52,962 nucleotides of DNA, taken from NCBI GenBank assembly GCA_905182125.1, contig CAJJAV010000015.1, forward strand, positions 1-52,962, written 5' to 3'. A model generated the notes under the pieces. It was not told the DNA's origin and searched no databases. It was given only the letters and a program-made list of their open reading frames with translations. The stretch comes from an uncultured Candidatus Poseidoniales archaeon (GTDB lineage: Archaea > Thermoplasmatota > Poseidoniia > Poseidoniales > Poseidoniaceae). Both the position numbers and the translations under genes were made by a program. This document shows positions 28,932 to 36,894 of this stretch, in pieces. Each line of letters opens with the position of its first letter. Position 1 is the stretch's first letter.

Positions 28932-29441
28932 ATGTTGACCTTGTCTGGGATACTTACCATTTTGTCAATCCCATTAGTTTCTGCCCATGGTGACGAAAGC
29001 ACTGGTTGCTTCACGAATATTCAAATCATGCTAATTTCGATTGGAATTTCTGCTTCCATATATATTCTAATCACTCGAGTCCTTAAAACTCAAGCATATT
29101 TCTCAAGCCCATTGGTCTTCACACTCGTATCATTCACAGGATCTGTACATATCTTGTTGGGTTTGAATGATAATCTGCTACTGTTAGGTGGAGTTGGGGT
29201 TATTGGGATTCTAACCTTATCCTTATTCGTCAATTTTAGTCAATGGCAGGAGAAAATCGCTAGGTTAGGATTGGGATTGGTCGTTACAATCATGTTCGCC
29301 GCATATTTTGTTTCCAATCATGATTTACATTACATCGCCGAAGATTACCTAGGCATTACAACGAAATTAGCCGAATTATCCATCATTATTTTACTGAACA
29401 AAGAGCGAAAACAAGAAACAAGGGATTCTGAAGAAGAATGA
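28932..29441 (+). CDS. Orphan small membrane protein
   Basis: 169 aa, not recognised. The N-terminus is a hydrophobic stretch ending near SAHGDESTGC, so it may be a signal peptide or first helix. Four further hydrophobic segments follow (IQIMLISIGISASIYILI; SPLVFTLVSFTGSVHILL; LLLLGGVGVIGILTLSLFV; LGLGLVVTIMFAAYFV). A His-rich loop (SNHDLHY) precedes the last part, and the tail is charged (NKERKQETRDSEEE). Codon use is much richer in A/T (ATA, TTA, AAT) than in the flanking genes, suggesting acquisition. The His and Cys residues could bind metal, but no family motif is seen. Confidence 0.65.
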   Translation: MLTLSGILTILSIPLVSAHGDESTGCFTNIQIMLISIGISASIYILITRVLKTQAYFSSPLVFTLVSFTGSVHILLGLNDNLLLLGGVGVIGILTLSLFVNFSQWQEKIARLGLGLVVTIMFAAYFVSNHDLHYIAEDYLGITTKLAELSIIILLNKERKQETRDSEEE

Positions 29442-29479
29442 GGTCTATTCTTCAACATGACCAACCCATCGGTGTGGTA

Positions 29480-29545
29480 TTGTAAAGGGCCCCCCCTCTG
29501 AAGCGACGGGTGTTGGATGGGTAGGCAGTTTACTGAGGGACTGAA
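29480..29545 (-). repeat. 66-nt element, copy A (inverted)
   Basis: On the minus strand this reads TTCAGTCCC, then CTGCCTACCC, ending CAGAGGGGGGGCCC-TTTACAA. It shares block order and the exact 66-nt length with copies B (31218-31283) and C (33971-34036). It is the most diverged copy. It can form a 7-bp stem GATGGGT/ACCCATC or the competing GGGTGTT/AACACCC with its flank. It lies between the stops of the membrane protein and the radical SAM gene. Confidence 0.55.
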
Positions 29546-29572
29546 CACCCATCGAATCAAAGACAAAGAAAA

Positions 29573-30958
29573 CTAGAGGGTTTGATGGTGGATTAATGGA
29601 AGCGACTCATCGCGCAAGAGAGGTGATGGCAACTTCAATCGCCCGTTTGAATCCCAAGGTAATACTTGCCCATCAATTGGCTCAAGTTCATCAAACCATG
29701 CTGCATGTTTATCGAACTTGGCGAAGAATGGACGCCCTACTAACTCTGGATTCCTGCATTGAATAAACCTCAACACGAAGGCTTTGACTCCATCAATCTC
29801 TGAGATTCCATCGATAGCAACTTTACCAGGGCTACAGGACATCGAGGGTCCACGAACAGTTCTTGCGAGGCCGGTGATCTTGGACACCGCTTCTTGATAA
29901 ATTTTAAATGAATCTGAAAGTGATACTTTGAAGTAATTTTGTGCACCAGTATCTCTTGCGATGAACATGTAATAAGGAATGATTCCTAAGTTGACTTCTC
30001 GTTTCCACTTTTGTAGCCAAAGGTCAGCCGAATCATTGAATCCAGCGATGAGGGGGGCCTGAGAGCGAATCACAGCGCCGGTACTTTGTATCCGTTCCAC
30101 TGCCTTCTTGAATAAGGGGGGTTCCAATTCTCTAGGATGCCCGATATGTGCCATGAATGCAACATGCCTTCCGCCAGCGATTAGGCGGCGGAACAAGGCC
30201 AGTAAATTATCCGAATCTTCACCTTCAGTGAAGCGTTTCGGCCAGAATGTCAAGGCTTTGCTTCCAAACCTGATGGTATTGATATGGGGCAAAAATTCCG
30301 CATCACAGAACGGCTCCAAGTATTTTTGAAGCATCTTCGTTCGCATCACCATCGGGTCTCCACCCGTGACAAGTACATCTGTTACCTCTTCATGTTCCTG
30401 TAGATAAGAGAAGAAATACCCCGCCTCCTTCTGTGCGAATTTCAAATCTGAATCACCGATGAATTGCGCCCAGCGGAAACAGTAGGTGCAATAGGAATGA
30501 CAGGTCTGACCGGCAGATGGAAACAACAGAACAATCTCTGGATACTTGTGCTGAACACCATTGAGGTTGTCCCCCTCATCTGGTGTGTTCAAGGTCATCT
30601 GATCCGCTGGATGAGGATTCAAATCAGCCCGAATGGTATTGACTACAGAGGTGATTCTTGCCTCATCGCCGCTGAGACACACCTCTTGTAAAGCTTCACG
30701 ATGGCCCTCTTCAAGCATATCTAAGGTCGGAATGAGCAAGTGAAAGAAGGGGTCCTCCCTGAGATTATCCCATTTGATCAGATTGTCAATCACATGGGTT
30801 GAAAGACGAAATGGAAATACCCGCGACGCCATTTGTACATCTTCCAATACCTCTGAGAATTCTGGGTGTTTATTCACCAATTCTCCAAGTTGGTTTCTTG
30901 TCCATGGCCGATATTTCTCAAGTGGTTCGGAACTGGGTTCCTTTTCAGCATCCCTCAT
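29573..30958 (-). CDS. KamA-family radical SAM aminomutase, substrate probably not lysine
   Basis: 461 aa. A radical SAM/PLP enzyme of the lysine 2,3-aminomutase family. The cluster motif is CHSYCTYCFR (CxxxCxxC near residues 152-159), and the Arg after it matches the one that holds the substrate carboxylate. LVTGGDPMVM follows as the glycine-rich SAM motif. At the position of the lysine-binding Asp293 of the clostridial enzyme (after PYY, +5) this protein has Arg (PYYMFIARDTG, near 335). The VDAPGGGGK block holding Asp330 reads SCSPGKVAIDG. Both changes argue against lysine. The ATG at 30958 has GGGAGG 9 bases upstream; an in-frame TTG at 30982 is less likely. It stands alone between two 66-nt elements. 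Confidence 0.8.
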   Translation of the reverse strand: MRDAEKEPSSEPLEKYRPWTRNQLGELVNKHPEFSEVLEDVQMASRVFPFRLSTHVIDNLIKWDNLREDPFFHLLIPTLDMLEEGHREALQEVCLSGDEARITSVVNTIRADLNPHPADQMTLNTPDEGDNLNGVQHKYPEIVLLFPSAGQTCHSYCTYCFRWAQFIGDSDLKFAQKEAGYFFSYLQEHEEVTDVLVTGGDPMVMRTKMLQKYLEPFCDAEFLPHINTIRFGSKALTFWPKRFTEGEDSDNLLALFRRLIAGGRHVAFMAHIGHPRELEPPLFKKAVERIQSTGAVIRSQAPLIAGFNDSADLWLQKWKREVNLGIIPYYMFIARDTGAQNYFKVSLSDSFKIYQEAVSKITGLARTVRGPSMSCSPGKVAIDGISEIDGVKAFVLRFIQCRNPELVGRPFFAKFDKHAAWFDELEPIDGQVLPWDSNGRLKLPSPLLRDESLPLIHHQTL

Positions 30959-30967
30959 AGTTGTAAT

Positions 30968-30973
30968 CCTCCC
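30968..30973 (-). promoter_or_regulatory. Strong Shine-Dalgarno site of radical SAM gene
   Basis: GGGAGG on the minus strand, 9 bases before the ATG at 30958. It decides the start over the upstream in-frame TTG. Most other genes here have weak or no such site. Confidence 0.7.
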
Positions 30974-31362
30974 TTCAAACAAACACCAATAGTTTCATTT
31001 TGATGACTTTACTATATGATGTGTTTGGTTAGATTACAATCGATATACCATCGTAATGCTTGACTGCAAGCGTTCATGCTCAAAGCCCATTCAACTCACA
31101 AGTGAGTTTCCAAGGGTCTGTTGAATAACCAGTTCGTTGCATTAACTAATGGCTTTCGGATAGATACGATGGGTTCATCCGAAGGTGCACTGTATTTTGA
31201 AACCCGGTATTATGGGCTTGCAGTGGGTCAGGCCGAGGCTACCCTCTGCCTACCCGTCTGAGCAAAGGGGGGCCCTCTGCAAACACAGGTAATCCTCAAT
31301 GAACATTTGTTGAGAAAGTTCAATTGATCTCCTGAGGTTTCCGTTCCGATTAGAATCGTTGC
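30974..31362. other. Long spacer with 66-nt element B and a hairpin
   Basis: No gene recognised in ~390 bp. It holds a TATA-like CATATAGTA (about 31009-31017, minus) upstream of the radical SAM gene, an inverted repeat AACTCAC-AA-GTGAGTT at 31093-31108, and element B. The sequence is A+T-richer than in flanking coding regions. Confidence 0.55.
31218..31283 (+). repeat. 66-nt element, copy B
   Basis: Starts TTGCAGTGGGTC and ends GGGGGGCCCTCTGCAAA. The ends pair: TTGCAG-T-GGG with CCC-T-CTGCAA (6 bp, one mismatch, 3 bp). Inside are GCTACC and CTGCCTACCC, shared with the other copies. It lies between the frameshifted repeat gene and the radical SAM gene. Confidence 0.65.
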
Positions 31363-31399
31363 TCAGTCGTACGTGATGCTGTGCTCAATATCCATCGCC

Positions 31400-32718
31400 C
31401 ACAGTTCGTGGCCGCTGCTTCCATCATTCGCACTCGAAGTAGAGCGTATCACCGACGAGTATCTCCATGTATCGTCCGGGGTTACTGCTGCCACTCCCGC
31501 TGTTGATATCAGCCACCCGCCAAGTTGAGGCGTTTGAGGTATCATGAGCCCACAGTTCGTGGCCGCTGCTTCCATCATACGCATCGAAGTAGAGCGTATC
31601 ACCGACGAGTATCTCCATGTAATGTCCGGGGTAACTGCTGCCACTCCCGCTGTCGATATCAGCCACCTGCCAAGTTGAGGCGTTTGAGGTATCATGAGCC
31701 CACAGTTCGTTGCCGCTGCTTCCATCATACGCACTGAAGTAGAGCGTATCACCGACCAAGATCTCCATGTAATTTCCGGGGTAACTGTGCCAGTCCGCTG
31801 TTGATATCAGCCACCCGCCAAGTTGAGGCGTTTGAGGTATCATGAGCCCACAGTTCGTGGCCGCTGCTTCCATCATTCGCACTGAAGTAGAGCGTATCAC
31901 CGACGAGTATCTCCATGTAATTTCCGGGGTTACTGCTGCCAGCTCCGCTGTCGATATCAGCCACCCGCCAAGTTGAGGCGTTTGAGGTATCATGAGCCCA
32001 CAGTTCTCTGCCGCTGCTTCCATCATTCGCACTGAAGTAGAGCGTATCACCGACGAAGTATCTCCATGTATTGTCCGGGGTTACTGCTGCCAGTCCGCTG
32101 TGGATATCAGCCACCCGCCAAGTTGAGGCGTTTGAGGTATCATGAGCCCACAGTTCGTTGCCGCTGCTTCCATCATTCGCACTGAAGTAGAGCGTATCAC
32201 CGACGAGTATCGCCATGTAATCTCCGGGGTAACTGCTGCTGCCAACCGCTGTAGATATCAGCCACCCGCCAAGTTGAGGCGTTTGAGGTATCATGAGCCC
32301 ACAGTTCGTGCCGCTGCTTCCATCATCCGCACTGAAGTAGAGCGTATCACCGACGAGTACCTCCATGTATACTCCGGGGTAACTGCCGCCACTCCCGCTG
32401 TTGATATCAGCCACCTGCCAAGTTGAGGCGTTTGAGGTATCATGAGCCCACAGTTCGTAGCCGCTGCTTCCATCATCGCATCGAAGTAGAGCGTATCACC
32501 GACGAGTATCGACATGTAACTTCCGGGGTAACTGCTGCCACTCCCGCTGTTGATATCAGCCACCCGCCAAGTTGAGGCGTTTGAGGTATCATGAGCCCAC
32601 AGTTCGTAGCCGCTGCTTCCATCATCGCACTGAAGTAGAGCGTATCACCGACGAGTATCTCCATGTAATATCCGGGGTTACTGCTGCCAGTCCCGCTGTC
32701 GATATCAGCCACCTGCCA
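31400..32718 (-). repeat. Nine tandem 150-bp repeats (50-residue ELW repeat)
   Basis: The plus-strand anchor CACAGTTC recurs at 31400, 31551, 31701, 31849, 31999, 32149, 32300, 32449 and 32598. Spacings are 151, 150, 148, 150, 150, 151, 149 and 149, so an intact unit is 150 bp (50 codons) and at least five units carry 1-2 nt indels. Copies are nearly identical in DNA, so expansion was recent. The unit encodes WRVADINSGSGSS, GNYMEILVGDTLYF, SANDGSSGHELWAHDTSNAS. Confidence 0.95.
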
Positions 32719-32899
32719 AATCACATATTTGCTACAATAGGTTGTAGTGTAGTCTACTTCGCCAGATTCAAGAACACCGTTTTGAGCAGTTCCTCCACCA
32801 TCTCCATTGTCAAGACCTTGCATCATAACTCGGCCACCTGCATTGCATCCCAATGATGCAGCAGGAGAAGAAATACTGGTCAACATGGTATTCGGTGAA

Positions 32900-33540
32900 G
32901 CGCTTCCGTTCGTTCCATCAGCGCCGTCAGCGCCGTCGTTTCCGTCGTTCCTCCGCCATCAGCCAGTCCGTCAGCACCATCGTTCCGCATCTTGGCCATC
33001 AGTTCCATTTGTACCGTCAGCACCATCGTTACCGCAGCACCAGTCTTGACCATCAGCACCATCTTGGCCATCAGTTCCATTTGTACCGTCAGCACCATCG
33101 TTTCCGTCAGCACCAGGGTTACCAGGAGCACCGTCTTGGCCATCAGTTCCATTTGTACCGTCAGCACCAGGGTTACCAGGAGCACCATCTTGGCCATCGG
33201 TTCCATTTGTACCGTCAGCACCGTCGTTTCCATCAGCACCATCTTGGCCTGCTGGACCAGCGACTCCATTACAAATATCCACAGTTACAATAACTTCAGT
33301 GATATCAAGAACTCCATCTCCATTATTATCTGCACCAATCTCGAAGGAATTTCCTCCAGTTGTGCAAGTAGTACTTCGATAGAATTCGGATTAAAGTGGA
33401 AATGCCATCGTTACCATCAGTTCCGTCAGCACCACTAGCACCGTCAGCACCATCAATTCCGTCAGATCCATCAGTGCCATTTGTTCCGGCTGCACCTTTT
33501 GAACCATCAGCGCCATCAACTCTGTCCTGCAGGACCTGAA
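32900..33540 (-). repeat. Collagen-like Gly-x-x coding repeats
   Basis: Low-complexity DNA encoding GADGTNGTDGQDGAPGNPG-type triplets, interrupted once by the Cys/Asp loop near 33285-33370. Frame changes occur near 33535, 33380, about 33040, and 33000-32930. The plus-strand frames rich in His and Arg across it are antisense shadows. Confidence 0.8.
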
Positions 33541-33791
33541 ACATCGATTACATCCCATCCACTACTTGTGCAGACTTGGAATTCTGAATCGGCGTCAACA
33601 TAGTACAGTCGACCGTCTGTTGCTGAATCACAAGTAGGTAAATCAGCTGCAGTTGAAGCAAAATGAACTTGCCAATCATCAAGAGTTTCTACTGGAGTTT
33701 CATCTTCAACTGGGTCATCACTCCCGAAACATCCGGCGAGAGAAACGGTCAACATCATCAAGGCAAAAAGAACAGCGTGTGTTTTGTTCAT

Positions 33792-34156
33792 GCTTCGATG
33801 CTATAACTGATAGTTCTTGAATACAGGGGTGGCGTTCCGGACGACCCACAGACTTCCTAATTTGGTAGGCTACATAAACACGATTTTTCAATGTCTGATT
33901 GTATAGTTTAGGGGCTTATCAAAGGGTCTACCCTAACACCCATTGCAAAGTTAAGTGGTAATCGAAGGGGTTGCAGTGGGTCTTGTCAGACGCTACCGAC
34001 TGCCAACCCTCTTTGGCAGAGGGGGCCCTTTGCAAATTGCATCAGTAACTATGCTCAGAAGTACATGTTCCAGCAGTTTCTCCTTCCTTGAAAGAGGTTG
34101 TAATTGGGATGATTGTAGATGTTCCATCTTCATCAACCGCCATTTGATAGAGTGCT
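33792..34156. other. Spacer with 66-nt element C and alternative stems
   Basis: No gene in 365 bp. Besides element C it holds CCCATTGCAA at 33939-33948, which can pair with the element's own 5' end TTGCAGTGGG (33971-33980), and AGGGTCTACCCT near 33922. The promoter of the lipoprotein gene probably lies in the left part (TTATAG near 33802). Confidence 0.5.
33971..34036 (+). repeat. 66-nt element, copy C
   Basis: Starts TTGCAGTGGGTC and ends GGGGGCCCTTTGCAAA, as in copy B. Inside is a perfect 7-bp hairpin CTGCCAA-CCCTCT-TTGGCAG (34000-34019). Its 5' end can pair either with its own 3' end or with the upstream CCCATTGCAA, so two exclusive folds exist. Confidence 0.65.
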
Positions 34157-34579
34157 TTACGAAGGGTTCCTTTCTATGTTTGAGAAGTATGGGATGAACA
34201 AACTCCCCAGGATTGCTGTGGTGTAATGCAACACAGCGGTCAGAATGTATGCATCACCTGTTGGAACGTTTGGATTTGTCATCGGGAGCGTCATGAAAGT
34301 GGCAATTGCAAGGGCGAGAACTGTAAATGCAATTCGGGATTGTTCACTCCATCGCTCGTCAATCTTCACCCAAGTTACCGTACCAATCAATCCTGGTACG
34401 ATACCACCACCGATGACCGTTGCAATCGCAAATACAAGTGTCGGTATCTCAACTCCACTTGGATCAAGGGGGGTGGTGTCATAACCAATAGCCATCAAAA
34501 TTCCTAGAATGAAGAGATTGATTGACCCCATGACACCAGCTGCTTTCATTCCTGTGCGACCATGCATTTTCCAGTCCAT
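34157..34579 (-). CDS. Small four-helix membrane protein (DUF6069-like)
   Basis: 140 aa, four predicted helices: INLFILGILMAIGY; PTLVFAIATVIGGGIVPGLI; IAFTVLALAIATFM; TAVLHYTTAILGSLFIPYF. Basic N-terminus (MDWKMHGRTGMK). The pattern of an early helix, a short loop, then a helix with GGGIVPGLIGTVTW and a late LPMTNPN before the last helix resembles the DUF6069 family, but this is a weak recollection. ATG at 34577-34579; an ATG at 34567 is an alternative. It is the last gene of the A+T-rich block; element C lies 120 bp past its stop. Confidence 0.65.
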   Translation of the reverse strand: MDWKMHGRTGMKAAGVMGSINLFILGILMAIGYDTTPLDPSGVEIPTLVFAIATVIGGGIVPGLIGTVTWVKIDERWSEQSRIAFTVLALAIATFMTLPMTNPNVPTGDAYILTAVLHYTTAILGSLFIPYFSNIERNPS

Positions 34580-34667
34580 GGACCTGCCAATCTGGTTATG
34601 AAGATAAAGAAGGCAGTCGCAAGCACGACACTACGTCGCCCAAGTATCCGGTTTATTGAGAGTTCGA

Positions 34668-36065
34668 TCATGCGCTTGGCAGTTCCAACTCAACTGCAAA
34701 CAACGGGTCAACATCGGTCGAATCGTGGTAAGCCACAACAACCCCACCATCGTTCAGGATTGCCAACGAAGCAAAGTCGAAGCGGATGTCATTTCCTGCA
34801 CCTGAAGTCGAATCAAGATCGCCTTGACCGATGTAGGTCATGGTGTCGGGTGCCAAACTTTCACTGTAACCTCGAACATGGAACACGGTGTCGACGTCCG
34901 GGCCATCGCTGCTTTGGTAGCGGACATTGAGGACAAACAGGTCCAATTCACCGTTTGATTGGAATTCCCACTCTTCAATTTGCGTGCCCATCGAACCGAT
35001 GTCGTAGGTTTGATTGGTCCAGGATTGAGCACCGTCCATGGACAGGTAGTGAGTGAACGATGTTCCGCTGTTAGCAACGCAGTGAAGGGCACCTGCTCGG
35101 TCAATTTGGCAGTATTCTGACGGGAATTGAACATCGAGTTCATTCCATGACAGCGTGGTGTCCATGTAGGCAGCGTTGCCGTTATCGAAGTAACTCGGGA
35201 ACAACAGTCCACCGCTTGGTAGCGGGAACGCTCGCATTTCCTTGTGAGGCTTGTTGACATCCCAATACGCAGGCAAGTCGGCTTCTGTAAAGTCCAAATC
35301 AAGTTCAATTGAAGGCTCTCCACCATCCCTTCCCGGGAATTGGAACGGGTAGTAATTCAGTCCGTCAACGCTGATTTGGCCACCTGCGTCCTGGGTTTGA
35401 TGCCAAAAGTTGGACACAACGATGCTGGCCCACTCGCCGTTGCCCAAGGAGGAACTGATTGGACCCACCACTTCCACTTGCCATGAACGGTCATAGAACG
35501 GTTCAGTGATCCGGTTGTAACACCAACTCCATTCGTCATCCGATTCGTCATAAAGGATGGCGTAAAACTTGTCGGCTTTCAGGTCTGCACCAACGTATGG
35601 GAACCATGACATTGAGATGATGTCTCCATTTGTAGCTTGAACAATGCTGCCCTCGCCCAAGCCTTCTTGCCCTTCATTGGTCGGCACAAAGGTGCGGCAC
35701 TGAGAGTCTGGAATGAAACCAGGGATGTAGGTGTCCCAGGCGTGGCCACGGTCCATTGAATACACCGGGTATTCACCACCGATGTTGAGGATTTGGCCTT
35801 CAATCGACGTGGCGAGGTAATGTTCACAACAATTTCCACCTTTGGATTTGTCAAACACAGCCCACGATGTGTTGGTGGTTTGGTTGGTGGCCAAGTCGAT
35901 GGTCAAGAACATCCGTGCATCTTCGTGAGGTGTTGAATCAACAAGGGCGTATGTTGACCAAATCGGTTCTTCTGTTGGCTCATTGGCCATGGATTCACCG
36001 GAGCCAAAGCAACCGGCCAGGATCATGGAAAGCATCAGCAGAACACTCAGAGCCGCTCGACGCAT
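34668..36065 (-). CDS. Lipoprotein with sialidase-like (Asp-box) beta-propeller
   Basis: 465 aa. Signal peptide MRRAALSVLLMLSMILAGC with lipobox LAGC, then a short acidic spacer. The body is all beta with Asp-box-like motifs YSMDRGHAW and YLSMDGAQSW, and repeats of the form WSxYALVDSTP and VVVAYHDSTD, as in BNR/sialidase-fold propellers. No catalytic Arg triad of a true sialidase could be assigned, so a binding role is as likely as a glycosidase. Cys pairs (GGNCCEHY) may form disulfides. It is preceded on the same strand by the BtuF-like gene, 63 bp away. Confidence 0.8.
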   Translation of the reverse strand: MRRAALSVLLMLSMILAGCFGSGESMANEPTEEPIWSTYALVDSTPHEDARMFLTIDLATNQTTNTSWAVFDKSKGGNCCEHYLATSIEGQILNIGGEYPVYSMDRGHAWDTYIPGFIPDSQCRTFVPTNEGQEGLGEGSIVQATNGDIISMSWFPYVGADLKADKFYAILYDESDDEWSWCYNRITEPFYDRSWQVEVVGPISSSLGNGEWASIVVSNFWHQTQDAGGQISVDGLNYYPFQFPGRDGGEPSIELDLDFTEADLPAYWDVNKPHKEMRAFPLPSGGLLFPSYFDNGNAAYMDTTLSWNELDVQFPSEYCQIDRAGALHCVANSGTSFTHYLSMDGAQSWTNQTYDIGSMGTQIEEWEFQSNGELDLFVLNVRYQSSDGPDVDTVFHVRGYSESLAPDTMTYIGQGDLDSTSGAGNDIRFDFASLAILNDGGVVVAYHDSTDVDPLFAVELELPSA

Positions 36066-36128
36066 GATGGTTGGTGGATGCGGTGGAATTTGAAGGCGTC
36101 GCTTGCTGGCACTGATGTTGCTTGGGCA

Positions 36129-36881
36129 TTACATCATGGCAAGACGGAGTGTTTTGAGGCCTTCGATCGTGTGGGTTCCGAACCAGGTCAATGCTTCTCC
36201 GTCGATGCATTTGCACCACATGGCCTGACCGCCAAGAGCCGTGACTTCTGCAGCGATGGCTACGCCTTCTTCGAGGGCGAACGGGTGCGGTTCGCTTGAG
36301 AGCAACAACCCCTCGATTCGATGCTCGATCAGAGAGCCGGGTGTGACAACCGGGTAGCCGTTGCCACCCTGTTCTAAGGCGGGGACGACCAAACCCAATG
36401 TTGTAAGGACGCCACCAGCGTACCTGTCTGGGCCAACTGACATCAGTGGTTTGTGCCAAATCATCGGTGCTATGCGATGGCTTGGAACAGGCGTTTGTTC
36501 CAGTTCCAACAACAAGGACTCCAATGCCTTTGCTCGTGACTCCGCCTGTTCTTCTCGTCCGATGGCTCGTCCAAGTGTTCGGAGCATGTGAGGAACATCT
36601 CGTGGGTGTTCAACGGAGGAAACGAACACATCAATTCCGGCTTCGACCAGTGCGTCGTAAACGGCTTTGGGGTTTTCCTCTCGATCGAGGACGACCAGAT
36701 TTGGCTTCACGTTGAGGATTTTTTTCAAGTTGGGGGTTTTGGTTCCGCCAACGACGTCCACATCGCTCACCATCGCTTCTGGATGAATGCACCAAGGCGT
36801 GCGCCCAACGACTTCTTTAGCGGTGCACCCCAAATCAAACAGAGTCAGGGTGAGGCTTGGGACCAACGAGACGATCCGCAT
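36129..36881 (-). CDS. BtuF-like periplasmic-binding-fold protein lacking a signal peptide
   Basis: 250 aa of the vitamin B12/siderophore binding fold (BtuF/FhuD type). MRIVSLVPSLTLTLFDLG is the typical first strand-helix of mature BtuF, with VGRTPWCIHP and KPNLVVLDREEN following and a long connecting helix before MIWHKPLMSVG. The ATG at 36881 starts directly at that strand, with no signal peptide or lipobox, so the protein should stay in the cytoplasm. No permease or ATPase gene is near. It lies 13 bp after the ileS stop and is probably co-transcribed. Similar solo proteins may bind cobalamin or heme-like ligands inside the cell; this is inference. Confidence 0.8.
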   Translation of the reverse strand: MRIVSLVPSLTLTLFDLGCTAKEVVGRTPWCIHPEAMVSDVDVVGGTKTPNLKKILNVKPNLVVLDREENPKAVYDALVEAGIDVFVSSVEHPRDVPHMLRTLGRAIGREEQAESRAKALESLLLELEQTPVPSHRIAPMIWHKPLMSVGPDRYAGGVLTTLGLVVPALEQGGNGYPVVTPGSLIEHRIEGLLLSSEPHPFALEEGVAIAAEVTALGGQAMWCKCIDGEALTWFGTHTIEGLKTLRLAMM

Positions 36882-36894
36882 GGCCTGACCATCC

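Larger units (their letters stand above)
31363..33791 (-). pseudogene. Frameshifted lipoprotein: collagen-like plus nine ELW repeats
   Basis: The ATG at 33791 begins MNKTHAVLFALMMLTVSLAG with lipobox LAGC. Pieces in all three frames, all on the minus strand, continue one protein: Gly-x-x collagen-like repeats (about 33535-33410), a Cys/Asp loop CTTGGNSFEIGADNNGDGVL ending in a Cys about 33285, more Gly-x-x repeats (GADGTNGTDGQDGAPG) to about 32900, a second Cys loop (GCNAGGRVMM, LDNGDGGG) and nine 50-residue repeats with ELWAHDTSNASTW, VADI and VGDTLYFSA. The last repeat ends DGSSGHELWAMDIEHSITYD and stops at 31363. At least eight small indels break the frame, yet residues stay conserved in every piece. 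Either recent decay or uncorrected sequence errors. Confidence 0.8.

Noticed and set aside
31400-32718. CRISPR array suggested by regular repeats
   Set aside because: The units are 150 bp, nearly identical along their whole length with no unique spacers, and encode a 50-residue protein repeat.
32853-33438. Plus-strand His/Arg-rich proteins across the collagen-like region
   Set aside because: They are antisense readings of Gly-x-x coding repeats; the lipoprotein signal, Cys loops and ELW repeats are all on the minus strand.
29480-34036. Integron attC sites as explanation of the 66-nt elements
   Set aside because: Copy A contains GTTGGAT, which fits one attC core, but no paired RYYYAAC core was found in the three copies and no integrase gene is present.
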